NCBI GenBank assembly: GCA_024742495.1 | Contig: JANSYJ010000001.1 | Location: 496,001 to 560,000, forward strand | Origin: Bacteroidota bacterium | GTDB lineage: Bacteria > Bacteroidota > Bacteroidia > Flavobacteriales > Schleiferiaceae | Direction of reading: 5' to 3' | Length of the DNA stretch: 64,000 nt | Shown here: positions 17,818 to 27,764 of the stretch, piece after piece | How the letters are laid out: each line of letters opens with the position of its first letter | How positions within the stretch are numbered: position 1 is the first letter of the stretch | Notes under the pieces: generated by a model | Database searches by the model: none | What the model saw: only the letters and a program-made list of their open reading frames with translations | What the model was told of the DNA's origin: nothing | Translations under genes and position numbers: made by a program

Positions 17818-19277
17818 GTTCTCTTGAGGTTTTTTAATTGGGGCCATTCCAGCCAAAGCACGAAGCTGCCGTACAGGCTAAAGATAATAAGGCCACTTAA
17901 CCAATAATGATCAAAAATATAATAGGCCAAAACAGCACCAATTAGCGATAGGCCTAAATACATAAAAATGGCCCTAAGGGGATAAGCCGTTCGGGCGTGT
18001 TTTTGGTTTAGATGGTAGGAGTAAGCCGTCATTGCAGCATAACTTATTAAGGTGGCCCAAGCGGCCCCCGCGTAGCTAAACACCGGCACCAGCAGCAAGT
18101 TAAAAACCACGGTGAAGGCCAGTCCGAAAAAAGATATATAGGTGCCTATCTCAGTGCGATTCTCCAGTTTATACCAAATGTTAAGATTGAAATTTATTCC
18201 CAAGAGTAAATTGGCAAAGAGAAGGATGGGAACGATATGCCAACCTTCCCAAAATTTGGGATCAATAAAATGAGTCCACTGGAGGAAATCAGTAAAACAA
18301 ACCAAGGCCAGGAAAATGATACTTTGAATGAGCACAAAGTAGCGCATAACCCGAGCCATTTTAGTTTTAAAATCTCCTTCGCCACTAAAAAAGAAAGGCT
18401 CGGCGGCAAATCGGAAGGCCTGAATAAATAGCACCATAAAGGTGGCAATCTTCATCATGGAGTTAAAAACACCCATCGCCTCCGTATTGCCAGGCTCGGG
18501 CAAAAGGTATTTCATAAACTGAAACTGGGCCTTCTCATTTGCTACTCCGGCCATCCCGGCGATTACCAGTGGACTGGCATACAGCAGCATTTTCCGAAGT
18601 AATTGAGGGTCTAGGGTCCAGCGAATTTTTATAAACTCGGGCAGGAAGAGAAGCATCAAAAAGGCATTACCAATGAGGTTTGCCAAGAATACATAAACCA
18701 CAAACCGCTCGGGATCGGCCGCACCGTAAAGCCAAGAGTCGGGATCAGCACCTGCTGCCAAGGGTGGAATTACCTTAAAGAAAAAGAGATTTAAGGCTAC
18801 CATTAAGCCAATGGATCCCAGTCGTAGACTTAGGAACCGCATGGGCCGATTATTTGCTCTTAGGCGCGCAAAGGGAACAGCCGCAATGGCATCCATAGCT
18901 ACAATCGCCAACATCCAATGCAAAAGATAGCTGCGCTCCTCGTACTTGAGGATTTGAGCTAGGCTGTCATTAAAAACTAAACTCAGGATTATTAAGAGCG
19001 CACTCGTAAAAGCTACAAATAATAGGGAGTGACTAAACACTTTATCTTGATCGTACTTAGCGTCTCGGTTGAATCGGAAGAAAGCGGTTTCCATGCCGAA
19101 AGTGAGAATCACCATTAAAAAGGCAATCATGGAGTATAAATCGCTGAGTACCCCGTAATCACTTTTAGGAATAAGATCGGTATGGATAGGCGTAAGGGCG
19201 AAATTTAGCAAACGCGCCAATATGGTGGTTAGGCCGTAAACTACAGTTTGCGATGCTAAGTTCCGAAGTGAAGACAT
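17814..19277 (-). CDS. Polysaccharide flippase family protein (MOP/MATE fold)
   Basis: The 487-residue membrane protein has 12 to 14 hydrophobic helices and the N-terminal signature of oligosaccharide flippases ([20 protein letters not shown], then [20 protein letters not shown]). Members move lipid-linked sugars or related lipids across the inner membrane. It is the first gene of the reverse-strand block that continues with dut, a sugar nucleotidyltransferase, a TPR protein and envelope proteins. A lipid II flippase role is possible but cannot be distinguished from O-antigen or exopolysaccharide export. Confidence 0.87.
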   Translation of the reverse strand: MSSLRNLASQTVVYGLTTILARLLNFALTPIHTDLIPKSDYGVLSDLYSMIAFLMVILTFGMETAFFRFNRDAKYDQDKVFSHSLLFVAFTSALLIILSLVFNDSLAQILKYEERSYLLHWMLAIVAMDAIAAVPFARLRANNRPMRFLSLRLGSIGLMVALNLFFFKVIPPLAAGADPDSWLYGAADPERFVVYVFLANLIGNAFLMLLFLPEFIKIRWTLDPQLLRKMLLYASPLVIAGMAGVANEKAQFQFMKYLLPEPGNTEAMGVFNSMMKIATFMVLFIQAFRFAAEPFFFSGEGDFKTKMARVMRYFVLIQSIIFLALVCFTDFLQWTHFIDPKFWEGWHIVPILLFANLLLGINFNLNIWYKLENRTEIGTYISFFGLAFTVVFNLLLVPVFSYAGAAWATLISYAAMTAYSYHLNQKHARTAYPLRAIFMYLGLSLIGAVLAYYIFDHYWLSGLIIFSLYGSFVLWLEWPQLKNLKRT

Positions 19278-19379
19278 AGTAGATATTGGGCTAAATTACG
19301 TTGCTCATTTGCATCAACAGGATATTTCTCTATTGATTTCTACACTATCCTATTAACAGCAGTGACCTATGCAATTGCC

Positions 19380-19387
19380 TATCTTTG
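19380..19387 (+). promoter_or_regulatory. Putative -7 element of the M28 peptidase gene
   Basis: TATCTTTG is an exact TAnnTTTG match placed 20 bp upstream of the ATG. No clear TTG is present at the usual -33 distance. Confidence 0.5.
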
Positions 19388-19406
19388 GCGCCTTAATTAA
19401 GAGAAA

Positions 19407-21086
19407 ATGATGAGGAATTTCTTTTTATTGCTAATGCTTAGCTCCTATGTAGGGGCACAAGACAATCCTTCAGTATGTTATGAATTCCCGCGGGATGCGG
19501 TGGCTCAGATCAGAGTGGATGTTGCATTTTTAGCTTCCGATGATTTTAAAGGGCGCAAGCCAGGTACTGTTGGGGATGACCTTAGCCGCGAATACATCAT
19601 TAAACAATTTAGAGAGAGTGGCTTAAACCCTTACTTTAAAACCGGTTTTGAACAAGAATTTAGCGTTCCCAATAGGGTTGAGCGCGCGGTTGATGGTACT
19701 TATTTTAAGTACAAGAATGAAGACCTGAAATTGGATTTAGATTACTATCCGGTTAATTTATCGTCAAGCAAGCAGGTAAGCGCTAAAACCGAGTACGTGA
19801 AATTTGGTATTGAGAGCACCAAGTTGAAGCGCGATGATATAGATGATGAAGATATTAAAGGCGCCATTGCCGTAATGGAAATTAGTTCCCCAGATGGTAT
19901 TCACCCACATTCTAAATTTAAGGATTGGCATGACCTGGGTAAAAGGGTAGAGCTCTTAAAGGAAAAAGGCGCTAAGGCGGTAATATTGGTGCATACCAAA
20001 GGAAACGCCAATAGCCCCAAAAGTGAGTTCAAGTCTTTGGATGATAAGGGCATACCGGTGGTTTACCTAGCGAACAAAAAATATGCGAAAAAGCTGCGTC
20101 GCAGCAGAGAGGTATCCCTATCGGTTTCCCTTAATGCGATTGAAGACATTACCTACAATATTGGAGGAGTCATTGATAATGGTCAGGAGAAAACGATAGT
20201 TATTGGCGCTCACTATGATCATTTGGGAATGGGTGGCGAAGGATCACGCTATCGTGGTGAGGAGCCCATGATTCATAATGGTGCTGATGACAATGCCAGT
20301 GGAACGGCGGGATTATTGGCACTGGCGCGCTTTTTATCGCAGACTGAAGATCCGAGCATGCGTCGATTCAATTATTTATTACTCGCCTTTTCGGGTGAGG
20401 AAATGGGCTTATTGGGCTCTAAGTACTTTGTAAAGAAAACGCGGCGCACCGAAAATCACTGGCACTATATGCTCAACATGGATATGATTGGGCGTATGGA
20501 AGAAGAAACGATTGCGCTTAATGGAGTTGGCACCAGCCCGCTATGGCCCGAAATTATTGAACCTATCGAATGCGGCTTAAACATCGAAACCTCCGAAAGT
20601 GGTGTTGGCCCTAGTGATCATACTAGCTTTTACTATGCCAATATCCCGGTACTTCACTTTTTTACCGGTACTCATGCAGATTATCATAAACCTACCGATG
20701 ATTTTGAAAAAATCAACGAAGTAGGCATTTACCGCACCTTGGCCTTAATGTGCGCTATTATTAGAAATACGCCATCCACCGCTGATTTTCCTTTTAGTGC
20801 AACCAAAGTGGAAAGCACCAAGGCACCCAGTTTTTCGGTTACACTTGGCGTGATGCCAGACTATCTATACAGTGGCAATGGGATGAAGATTGACGGGCTT
20901 AGTCCAGATAAGCCCGCAGCTAATGCCGGATTGCAAGCCGGAGATATTGTAACCCAATTAGGGAAGGTTCAGGTAAGCGATATGCAAAGTTATATGCAGG
21001 CATTGGCCCAGTTTAAGAAAGGCGATAAGGCCCAGTTGCTATACCAAAGAAAAGGCGAAGTGAAACAGGTAGAAATTCAATTTTAA
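19407..21086 (+). CDS. Secreted M28-family zinc aminopeptidase with PA and PDZ domains
   Basis: This 559-residue protein has a signal peptide (MMRNFFLLLMLSSYVGAQ), a PA-like insertion (about residues 110-235), an M28 catalytic core and a C-terminal PDZ domain (LSPDKPAANAGLQAGDIVTQ). Di-zinc ligands are recognisable in VIGAHYDHLG, NGADDNASGTAG, AFSGEEMGLLGS, NMDMIGRM and GTHADYHKPTDD. It should remove N-terminal residues from peptides in the periplasm or outside the cell. It stands at the head of a forward run with gpsA 1 bp downstream, although that pairing looks functionally unrelated. Confidence 0.92.
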   Translation: MMRNFFLLLMLSSYVGAQDNPSVCYEFPRDAVAQIRVDVAFLASDDFKGRKPGTVGDDLSREYIIKQFRESGLNPYFKTGFEQEFSVPNRVERAVDGTYFKYKNEDLKLDLDYYPVNLSSSKQVSAKTEYVKFGIESTKLKRDDIDDEDIKGAIAVMEISSPDGIHPHSKFKDWHDLGKRVELLKEKGAKAVILVHTKGNANSPKSEFKSLDDKGIPVVYLANKKYAKKLRRSREVSLSVSLNAIEDITYNIGGVIDNGQEKTIVIGAHYDHLGMGGEGSRYRGEEPMIHNGADDNASGTAGLLALARFLSQTEDPSMRRFNYLLLAFSGEEMGLLGSKYFVKKTRRTENHWHYMLNMDMIGRMEEETIALNGVGTSPLWPEIIEPIECGLNIETSESGVGPSDHTSFYYANIPVLHFFTGTHADYHKPTDDFEKINEVGIYRTLALMCAIIRNTPSTADFPFSATKVESTKAPSFSVTLGVMPDYLYSGNGMKIDGLSPDKPAANAGLQAGDIVTQLGKVQVSDMQSYMQALAQFKKGDKAQLLYQRKGEVKQVEIQF

Positions 21087-21087
21087 G

Positions 21088-22071
21088 ATGTCGATAGCGG
21101 TTATAGGAGGAGGAAGCTGGGCTACGGCCATTGTTAAAATGCTAACCGAGAATAATGAGTATGTGGGTTGGTGGATGCGTGACGAGGAAAATGTCATGCA
21201 CATTAAAAAGTATCACAATAACCTGAGGTATTTAAGTTCGGTGGAATTGGCCACAGAACGCATCGATATTTCAACCGATATGGATCATATAGTGGCCAAT
21301 GCCGACTATTTGATATTTGCTGTTCCTTCGGCATTTCTAAAATCGGCGCTCTCTAATCTTAATGAATCTATTAAGGGTAAACACGTTTACAGTGCCATTA
21401 AAGGAATCGTTCCAGATGAAAACCAAATTGTAGGGGAGTACTTTCACAAGCAACATGAGGTACCTCTGGAAAACATTGGCGTTATAACGGGTCCATGCCA
21501 TGCCGAGGAAGTGGCGCTGGAGCGCTTGAGCTATTTAACCATTGCAAGCTTAAACGCGGAATCCGCCAAGCACATAGCGGCTAATTTGGAATGTGAGTAC
21601 ATTATTACTCAAACTTCGGATGATATTTATGGAACCGAATATGCCGCAGTTTTAAAAAACATTTATGCCTTAGCGGCAGGCATGTATCATGGCTTAGGCT
21701 ATGGCGATAACTTTCAAGCGGTATTGGTAAGTAATGCCATACGTGAGATGAAGAAATTCATTAAATCCGTGCATCATACCAAACGCGATATCAGCGGCTC
21801 GGCTTATTTGGGCGATTTGTTGGTTACAGCTTATTCGCAGTTTTCCCGCAATCGTACTTTTGGAAACATGATTGGCAAAGGCTACACTATTCGCAGCGCC
21901 ATGTTAGAAATGAATATGGTAGCGGAAGGCTACTATGCCGCCAAACTGATTCATGAAATCAGGAAAGAAAAAGAAATAAAAATGCCCATCGCCGATACGG
22001 TTTACAAGGTGCTCTACGAGCAAAAGAACCCTAAAAAGATGATGGCTAAATTGGCGGCTAAACTGCGTTAA
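21088..22071 (+). CDS. gpsA: NAD(P)-dependent glycerol-3-phosphate dehydrogenase
   Basis: The 327-residue protein has the N-terminal dinucleotide fold (IAVIGGGSWATAIVKML), the substrate-site motifs ITGPCHAEEV and EYAAVLKNIYALAAG with its catalytic Lys, and the SGSAYLGDLLVTAYSQFSRN segment. It reduces dihydroxyacetone phosphate to sn-glycerol 3-phosphate, the backbone of phospholipids. It begins immediately after the M28 peptidase stop, so both are probably on one transcript. Confidence 0.94.
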   Translation: MSIAVIGGGSWATAIVKMLTENNEYVGWWMRDEENVMHIKKYHNNLRYLSSVELATERIDISTDMDHIVANADYLIFAVPSAFLKSALSNLNESIKGKHVYSAIKGIVPDENQIVGEYFHKQHEVPLENIGVITGPCHAEEVALERLSYLTIASLNAESAKHIAANLECEYIITQTSDDIYGTEYAAVLKNIYALAAGMYHGLGYGDNFQAVLVSNAIREMKKFIKSVHHTKRDISGSAYLGDLLVTAYSQFSRNRTFGNMIGKGYTIRSAMLEMNMVAEGYYAAKLIHEIRKEKEIKMPIADTVYKVLYEQKNPKKMMAKLAAKLR

Positions 22072-22113
22072 GCCTATACGCCATCAATTGTAAAGCCCTT
22101 TAATCCTCCCTAA

Positions 22114-22791
22114 ATGAAAAAGCCCGAAGCTCTTGAGCATATTCCATTGGATTATCATCCGAATCCTAGTTCCGAGGAACTTATTGCCCACTCGGAGCAA
22201 ATGCTTCAGGCCTATCGCAAACGCCGCAGTTGTCGTTTTTTTTCGGATAAAGATGTACCAGAAGAGCTTATTCAAAACCTAATTGAGATTGCGGGTTCTG
22301 CGCCTAGCGGTGCCAATAAGCAGCCCTGGTATTTTGTGGCTGTGCGCAGTCAGGAGCTAAAGGATAAAATTCGCGAAGCAGCAGAAGCGGAGGAAAAGCT
22401 CTTCTACGAAGAAAGGGCTACCGAAGAATGGCTGAAAGATCTTGCTCCTCTGGGAACGGATTGGGAAAAACCCTTTCTCAGTATCGCACCATGGTTAATT
22501 ATTGTTTTTAAAGAGCTTTATGGTCAGGAAGAATCGGGCGAGAAAGTGAAGCATTATTATGTAAACGAATCGGTTGGTCTTGCCTCTGGATTTTTAATTT
22601 CCGCCATTCACCATTTGGGCCTTACCACCCTAACCCATACTCCTAGCCCCATGAACTTTTTGGCCAATATCCTCGGTCGACCAAGTAATCAGAAGCCCTT
22701 TTTATTGCTGCCGGTGGGCTACCCTGCCGAGGATGCTACCGTTCCCAATATTGAGAAAAAGGGATTGGATGAGATTTCCGAAATCCTCTAA
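22114..22791 (+). CDS. Nitroreductase-family flavoprotein, iodotyrosine-deiodinase-like
   Basis: The 225-residue protein has the FMN-binding RRSCRFFSDKDVP and GSAPSGANKQPWYF motifs of the nitroreductase superfamily. The lid region (FYEERATEEWLKDLAPLGTD) and the later THTPSPMNFL and LLLPVGYPAEDATVP segments are the pattern of the iodotyrosine deiodinase/BluB-like branch rather than NfsB. Bacterial members can dehalogenate iodotyrosine in vitro; the physiological substrate is uncertain. There is no signal peptide, so it is cytoplasmic. It lies 42 bp after gpsA. Confidence 0.85.
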   Translation: MKKPEALEHIPLDYHPNPSSEELIAHSEQMLQAYRKRRSCRFFSDKDVPEELIQNLIEIAGSAPSGANKQPWYFVAVRSQELKDKIREAAEAEEKLFYEERATEEWLKDLAPLGTDWEKPFLSIAPWLIIVFKELYGQEESGEKVKHYYVNESVGLASGFLISAIHHLGLTTLTHTPSPMNFLANILGRPSNQKPFLLLPVGYPAEDATVPNIEKKGLDEISEIL

Positions 22792-22916
22792 ATAAGAGCA
22801 GGGGAACTTCATTTAAAATGACCTTTTAAGGGCATAAAAGACCTTTTTCCAGAAGGAATTTCACCACTAATCGGGCTAAAAAACCCTCTAATCGAAAGAA
22901 TTAGAACTTTCTATAG

Positions 22917-22942
22917 TATCTGCTACACATTTGTATCAGATA
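22917..22942. promoter_or_regulatory. Near-perfect 26-bp palindrome upstream of a membrane protein gene
   Basis: TATCTGCTACA at 22917-22927 and TGTATCAGATA at 22932-22942 are inverted repeats with one mismatch in 11 and a 4-base centre (CATT). It ends 15 bp before the ATG at 22958. No T-tract follows, so it is more likely an operator or a leader hairpin than a terminator. Confidence 0.6.
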
Positions 22943-22957
22943 AAGAATTAGAGGGTA

Positions 22958-24613
22958 ATGTCAATCGTAAATAAATATCGGGTTCACCTGTTCTTAGCTA
23001 TTGTAGCTTTGGCTTCGGTTATTGGAATTAACCAGTACCACTTTGGCATGTGGAATCAGTTTATCTCCTTGCCTTGGTTATACGAAATCCTAGACCCCGC
23101 CTCTTATCCCAACGATCTTTTAGTTGAGCAATACAATAACTCACCAAGTTTTTTCCTCTACAGCTTAAAACTTGCACTTCCTTACTTCGGTCATAATATT
23201 CCTTTACTATTCTTTAGTATTTACATGGCCTCATTAGCACTTTCTGTTTATGCCTTCTATCGCTTAGGTAGCGAGATCTTTAATTCTAAAGAGGCAGGAA
23301 TTTTAAGCGTTGTACTATTGAGCTTCTCTTTTCCCGTAATTGGCTTTGTAAGTATCTGGGATACTATTCTCATGGAGCGCACCATTGCCTACCCCATTTT
23401 GCTTTTTAGCATTTTGCACCTTTACAAAGGACGCTTGTGGTACGCGGTTATTCTCTTAGGCATTGGTTTTAATATTCACCCACTTTCTACGATCTATATC
23501 TTAGGAGCAGGCACCATTGCCCATCTTTTGCGCGATGGCTTTAAACGCGAGCAAATTTGGTTAGGGGCATTTTTAGCATTAATGCTTAGCCCAGTTTTGA
23601 TATTAAAGTTTGCAAATGCTTCTGGCGAGTCTTCCTTAACTTTTTCGGAAACGTGGTTACAAGTGATGCAACTTCGCAATGGCCAGCACACTTTTCCTAG
23701 TGCTTTCCCGCCAATGATGTTTTTTAAGTCGGCCTTAGTTTTAGTAGCTTTTTTCCTTCTTTTAGAGAAGGGTAATTTTACGCTTAAGGCGAAACGCTTC
23801 TTACAAGGCTTTGGCCTGAGTATCATTTTAATGATAATTATCGGAACCATCTTTACAGAAGTTCTACCGGTTAAATTGATTATTCAATTTCAGTTTTACA
23901 GAGCCTTTCTTTTCATAAGCACCCTAACTCTAGTTTTATGGGCGGGCATGTTAGTGAAAAACCCCAAGCCCATCTTTTATTTACTCGCTATTCCCATCCT
24001 TGCACAGTATGCTTATGGCGAATGGTCAAAAACTTTTTCGGCTTTAATGCTATTGGGTGCAGCCTGGTATTTAATTCGCTTTCAAGGCTTTAAAAAATGG
24101 GCTCCCATAGGTTTGTCCAGCGCCTATCTGGTTTTGGGCTTGCTTGCTTTTGCCATGCGTGGCGGGCTAAGCATTGATGAAGGAACTCAAGATAAAGAAT
24201 GGTATGCCTTACAAGATTGGTTTAGACAGAACACCGCGCAAGATGCTTTAGTTATTGTACCTCCATCTCAGCCTGGCTTTAGAGTAAAAAGCATGCGTAG
24301 CTCTTATGGCGACTGGTACGATGGCACCAAAGCATTCTTCAGCGAGGAATACGCCGAGTATTGGTTGGATCATATGACCAAGCTAAAATGTACGGACCCT
24401 CATAACTTAGAAGCCGATTACAGTGCTTTGGTTTCTGAGGACTTCCTATCGATTTGGGAATTAGAATCGGATCGCCATAGCGAAGGTTATGTGGTGCATT
24501 TTGCCGATCGCAGCGTAGAGAAACTGCCCATTGCTTTTGCCAACGAAAAGTTTGTGGTGTATCAATTACCAAGTGCGCAGCAGCCTTTCTTCTTAGCGCA
24601 AAATACCCCCTAG
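22958..24613 (+). CDS. Large polytopic membrane protein, DUF6798/GT-C-like
   Basis: This 551-residue protein has about ten hydrophobic helices in the first 400 residues, then a soluble C-terminal domain of about 150 residues beginning near YALQDWFRQNTAQDALVIVP. The layout resembles GT-C-fold membrane glycosyltransferases and my recollection of DUF6798 proteins, but no acidic catalytic pair can be pointed out with confidence. LILMER and FNIHPLS in the helical part are the most distinctive conserved-looking pieces. It is transcribed alone, with a strong palindrome in its leader or promoter. Function unknown. Confidence 0.7.
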   Translation: MSIVNKYRVHLFLAIVALASVIGINQYHFGMWNQFISLPWLYEILDPASYPNDLLVEQYNNSPSFFLYSLKLALPYFGHNIPLLFFSIYMASLALSVYAFYRLGSEIFNSKEAGILSVVLLSFSFPVIGFVSIWDTILMERTIAYPILLFSILHLYKGRLWYAVILLGIGFNIHPLSTIYILGAGTIAHLLRDGFKREQIWLGAFLALMLSPVLILKFANASGESSLTFSETWLQVMQLRNGQHTFPSAFPPMMFFKSALVLVAFFLLLEKGNFTLKAKRFLQGFGLSIILMIIIGTIFTEVLPVKLIIQFQFYRAFLFISTLTLVLWAGMLVKNPKPIFYLLAIPILAQYAYGEWSKTFSALMLLGAAWYLIRFQGFKKWAPIGLSSAYLVLGLLAFAMRGGLSIDEGTQDKEWYALQDWFRQNTAQDALVIVPPSQPGFRVKSMRSSYGDWYDGTKAFFSEEYAEYWLDHMTKLKCTDPHNLEADYSALVSEDFLSIWELESDRHSEGYVVHFADRSVEKLPIAFANEKFVVYQLPSAQQPFFLAQNTP

Positions 24614-24670
24614 TCTCACCAAGGATTTTATATCCTAGTTAAGGCTTAGCTTTTCAGCTCAGGTTTGCAA

Positions 24671-25852
24671 TTAGAATGACCATTTTAAACGGGCAAAAAA
24701 GCTTTGAACAAACCAGTCATATTGATCAGTTGCTTGCTGATTGTCGGCCAAGAAGAATTGCCCCGCTAGCAATACGTCTAAATTGGTACTTAAGGAGTAA
24801 GTTATGCTCGGAAAAACGATGGTACTGTTGCCATCGGGGCTATACATAGATGTAAGTGAGCCGGAGATTAGAGGATTAAAAGGATAGCTGAGACTAAGTA
24901 CCGTGGTATGGCGAAAAATAAAGGGGTTTTTAGGGCTTAAAACCTGTCCGTCGCTAAGGCTATTAAAACCCATTACACCTAGTCCTTCCGCGGCGCTTTG
25001 ATTGTACAGGTATCCCAGACTAAGGTAAATTCCATTTGTAAAAACGTAATCGATATCAGTGCTTCCTACTAATACCTCCTCACCCTTATCATTAAAAGGC
25101 AAGTAATAGTTCGCCTCTCCTTTAAAGCCAAGTCCACCAATAGATCCGGCCCAGCCGCCGCCAGCGGTAAAATGCTCATCATACACCCCGGTAATTAGCT
25201 GAAAGTCGTAGGCATAAGCATTGTTTCGATAAAGGAGGGCGGCAGTGTGCATGCTTCCATTTAAAGGCGCTAGGGCGAGCTCAAACTGACTAGAGAAATT
25301 CGGGAAGAACTGAACCCTTAAGGCGTCAACACCGGGTCGCTCTTCATAGTCAAAGTCTAAAAAATTGTATTGGTTCAATAGATCATTGGGATTAAAAACA
25401 CTGGTCATCCCCCAATTAATCCGCTGCCTACCCAAACGAAATGACCATTTATCCTTCTCATATTGCAACCAGGCACGATCGAAGATAGTATGCATCAATA
25501 CTCGGTCGCTTTTCCAATAAAGGAAACTTAAACCTACCAAGCCCGCATCATCATCTAATAACTTATAAAATGAATCGCCTTGCTCGGGACTAGCGCCTTG
25601 GAACAGTCGATTTCGCATTCCTATTCCCGCTGACCATGGACCGCCATAGTACCGTAAATCAAAGCGGTTATGCAATTGCTGATCAAAGGAAGAGGTTGCC
25701 GTTGCGGCCTGTTGTTCTAGAGGAATGAATTGCTCATTGACCAGGGAATAGCTGCCAAGGTATTTTAAATAGCCGCTTAATTCCCAAGGCGAAGCCTCTT
25801 GAGCCGCAGCACCGAAGGAGATGAATACTAACAATAGGCCCCACTTTTTCAC
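24671..25852 (-). CDS. Outer-membrane beta-barrel protein, DUF1302-like
   Basis: The 393-residue protein starts at GTG 25852, giving the signal peptide MKKWGLLLVFISFGAAAQ. The remainder is rich in alternating aromatic beta-strands and ends in KWSF, a typical outer-membrane barrel C-terminus. The segment WSFRLGRQRINWGMTSVFNP resembles DUF1302 barrels, which elsewhere occur with LolA-like periplasmic proteins and RND pumps. It overlaps the ATPase gene by 4 bp and is last in the TetR-led cluster, so it is probably the outer-membrane exit or acceptor of that system. The DUF1302 link is by motif, not by search. Confidence 0.78.
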   Translation of the reverse strand: MKKWGLLLVFISFGAAAQEASPWELSGYLKYLGSYSLVNEQFIPLEQQAATATSSFDQQLHNRFDLRYYGGPWSAGIGMRNRLFQGASPEQGDSFYKLLDDDAGLVGLSFLYWKSDRVLMHTIFDRAWLQYEKDKWSFRLGRQRINWGMTSVFNPNDLLNQYNFLDFDYEERPGVDALRVQFFPNFSSQFELALAPLNGSMHTAALLYRNNAYAYDFQLITGVYDEHFTAGGGWAGSIGGLGFKGEANYYLPFNDKGEEVLVGSTDIDYVFTNGIYLSLGYLYNQSAAEGLGVMGFNSLSDGQVLSPKNPFIFRHTTVLSLSYPFNPLISGSLTSMYSPDGNSTIVFPSITYSLSTNLDVLLAGQFFLADNQQATDQYDWFVQSFFARLKWSF

Positions 25853-26532
25853 TTCTTCTCGTCGCTTTTTATCTGACCATCTTCAACATAAATCAAGCGC
25901 TCGGCACGGTCAATCACCCTTTGGTCATGGGTTGAAAAAAGAAAAGTTATGCCTTCTTCTTTGTTAAGGCGATGCATGATATCCAATAGGTCCTCGGTGC
26001 TTTTGGAGTCGAGATTAGCGGTTGGCTCATCCGCTAAAACAAAGCTTGGTTTAGAAGCCAAGGCGCGCGCAACGGCAACTCTTTGTTGCTGGCCACCACT
26101 AAGCTCTGAAGGGCGTTTATGCATTTGCTGTTCTAATCCTACTGCCTTAAGGAGCTCCTTGGCGCGGCTTTCCCTTGCAGACTTAGATTGATCCTGCAGC
26201 AGCATGATAAACTCAACGTTTTCTTGGGCACTGAGCACCGGGATTAAATTGTAAGCTTGAAAAACGAAGCCAATATGCTTTAAGCGAAAGTTTATTAGCT
26301 CACTATCCTTGAGTTGATGAATAGGCTTATTCTCAATAGTTACCGTCCCTTCAGAGGGGGTATCTAATCCGCCGATGAGGTTGAGGAGCGTTGTTTTTCC
26401 CGATCCTGAAGGACCTATAATCGCGGTAAACTCACCTGCCTCAACTTGCAGATCAACTTGGTTTACGGCGTGTATCAAACTATCGCCATCCTGATAAATG
26501 CGGCTTAGCTTTTTTGTTTCAATTACTGACAT
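25849..26532 (-). CDS. LolD/MacB-type ABC transporter ATP-binding protein
   Basis: The 227-residue ATPase has Walker A (IGPSGSGKTTLLNLIGG), a Q-loop (GFVFQAYNLIPVL), the signature ELSGGQQQRVAVARAL and Walker B (FVLADEPTANLD) of the type VII (MacB/LolCDE) class. These transporters act mechanically on substrates in the periplasm rather than moving them through the membrane. It follows two FtsX-type permease genes and is coupled to the barrel gene, so it should energise that permease pair. Confidence 0.92.
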   Translation of the reverse strand: MSVIETKKLSRIYQDGDSLIHAVNQVDLQVEAGEFTAIIGPSGSGKTTLLNLIGGLDTPSEGTVTIENKPIHQLKDSELINFRLKHIGFVFQAYNLIPVLSAQENVEFIMLLQDQSKSARESRAKELLKAVGLEQQMHKRPSELSGGQQQRVAVARALASKPSFVLADEPTANLDSKSTEDLLDIMHRLNKEEGITFLFSTHDQRVIDRAERLIYVEDGQIKSDEKK

Positions 26533-26543
26533 AAGGAATATTT

Positions 26544-27764
26544 TTAAAGCGTTCGCATGGTTTCTATTGGGTTAAGCTTCAAAGCATGTCTGGCTGGGTA
26601 AATTGCTGCCAGCAGGGTCATGATGAAAACTATCGCCGCGGTTCCAAAGTAGAAGCTGTTGGGCAATACCGGATAAATGACGGTTCCAATACCATAGCTA
26701 GCAAGTCCATCACTAAACATGGCTAAACTTAAACCGGTATCTGCCGTGCCACTTACGCTGAGGTAGGCTGCTAGTATTCCAAATGGACCGCTGAGAAGCG
26801 CCAGGAAAAAAGTTTCAAGAATAACCATGGTAAATACTTTAGGCTTGGTCATGCCAACGCTCATTAGCACTCCCAATTCCTTTCTTCGCTCCAGCACCGC
26901 CATTAACATGGTATTGATGATCCCAAAGGACAAGGCCAGCATAATAATTCCGATAATGATATACAGTGCTTGACTCATGATTTCATCGGCAAAAGCTAGT
27001 TCAGGGGCTATTTCCTTCCAGCTTTCAATAAGGTAATCAGCATGCTTTTGCTGCAGCTGAGATTTTAAGGCATCAACCCCTTTATCATCATCGAGTAAAA
27101 CCGCTAGTTCATGATAGGCGTTTGCATCTAAGCCTAAAAGACTTTGCAAGTCCTTGGCTCTAACGAATACCTGTAGTTTTTCAATTTGCGAGGAAACATC
27201 GTGGTAAATCCCTTTCACTTTAAAGGAAGCCGATACCAGATTAAGATCCTGATCACTAAAACTTAAGATCACTTTGGAGCCCGGTTTAACTTCTAATTTT
27301 TCCGCTAAAGCGGCACCAATTAGAATTGGGTTTCGACCTTTTTCCCCTAGGTAATCACCGCTATCAATTCGACTGCCAAGTCCGGTTAGTTCCGATTCAG
27401 TATCGGCATTAATACCAATAATTTGAACCCCTCCACTGTAATGAGCCGTGGCGGCCATACCCATGCTTTTAAGACGCAACGTATGATTGGGGGCTCCAAG
27501 TTCTAGAAGACTTTGGATTATGGCATCCGGTTCATAAAGGAGGTAGGAAACATCTGCTTCTTGTGCCCAGGCTTTATGGTGCACTTGCAAGTGAGAGACC
27601 TGATTCCGAATCATGCTTTCCTTGCGCTGATTGTTGAGGCCGAAGCTAAAAGCACTCACAAATATCCCCGCCCAAATTCCTAATATGATGGAAATGATTA
27701 CCACCAAGCTTCTTAATCGATGGCGCCAAATATTTCGCCAAGCTATTTTCACTAGAGTTTTCAT
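26544..27764 (-). CDS. FtsX-type ABC transporter permease (second copy)
   Basis: The 406-residue protein has an N-terminal helix (IAWRNIWRHRLRSLVVIISI), a periplasmic domain of about 230 residues and three C-terminal helices including FGIINTMLMAVLERRKELGVLM, the FtsX/MacB coupling-helix signature. It probably pairs with the adjacent permease of identical length as a LolC/LolE-like heterodimer. It overlaps that gene by 4 bp and precedes the ATPase gene by 11 bp. Confidence 0.9.
   Translation of the reverse strand: MKTLVKIAWRNIWRHRLRSLVVIISIILGIWAGIFVSAFSFGLNNQRKESMIRNQVSHLQVHHKAWAQEADVSYLLYEPDAIIQSLLELGAPNHTLRLKSMGMAATAHYSGGVQIIGINADTESELTGLGSRIDSGDYLGEKGRNPILIGAALAEKLEVKPGSKVILSFSDQDLNLVSASFKVKGIYHDVSSQIEKLQVFVRAKDLQSLLGLDANAYHELAVLLDDDKGVDALKSQLQQKHADYLIESWKEIAPELAFADEIMSQALYIIIGIIMLALSFGIINTMLMAVLERRKELGVLMSVGMTKPKVFTMVILETFFLALLSGPFGILAAYLSVSGTADTGLSLAMFSDGLASYGIGTVIYPVLPNSFYFGTAAIVFIMTLLAAIYPARHALKLNPIETMRTL

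Noticed and set aside
22890-22955. Direct repeat AAAGAATTAGA near 22896 and 22943
   Set aside because: Only 11 bp, AT-rich, two copies; no target-site or mobile-element context.
24628-24645. Short stem AGGAT/ATCCT between the convergent membrane protein and barrel genes
   Set aside because: Five base pairs and no T-tract; too weak to call a terminator.
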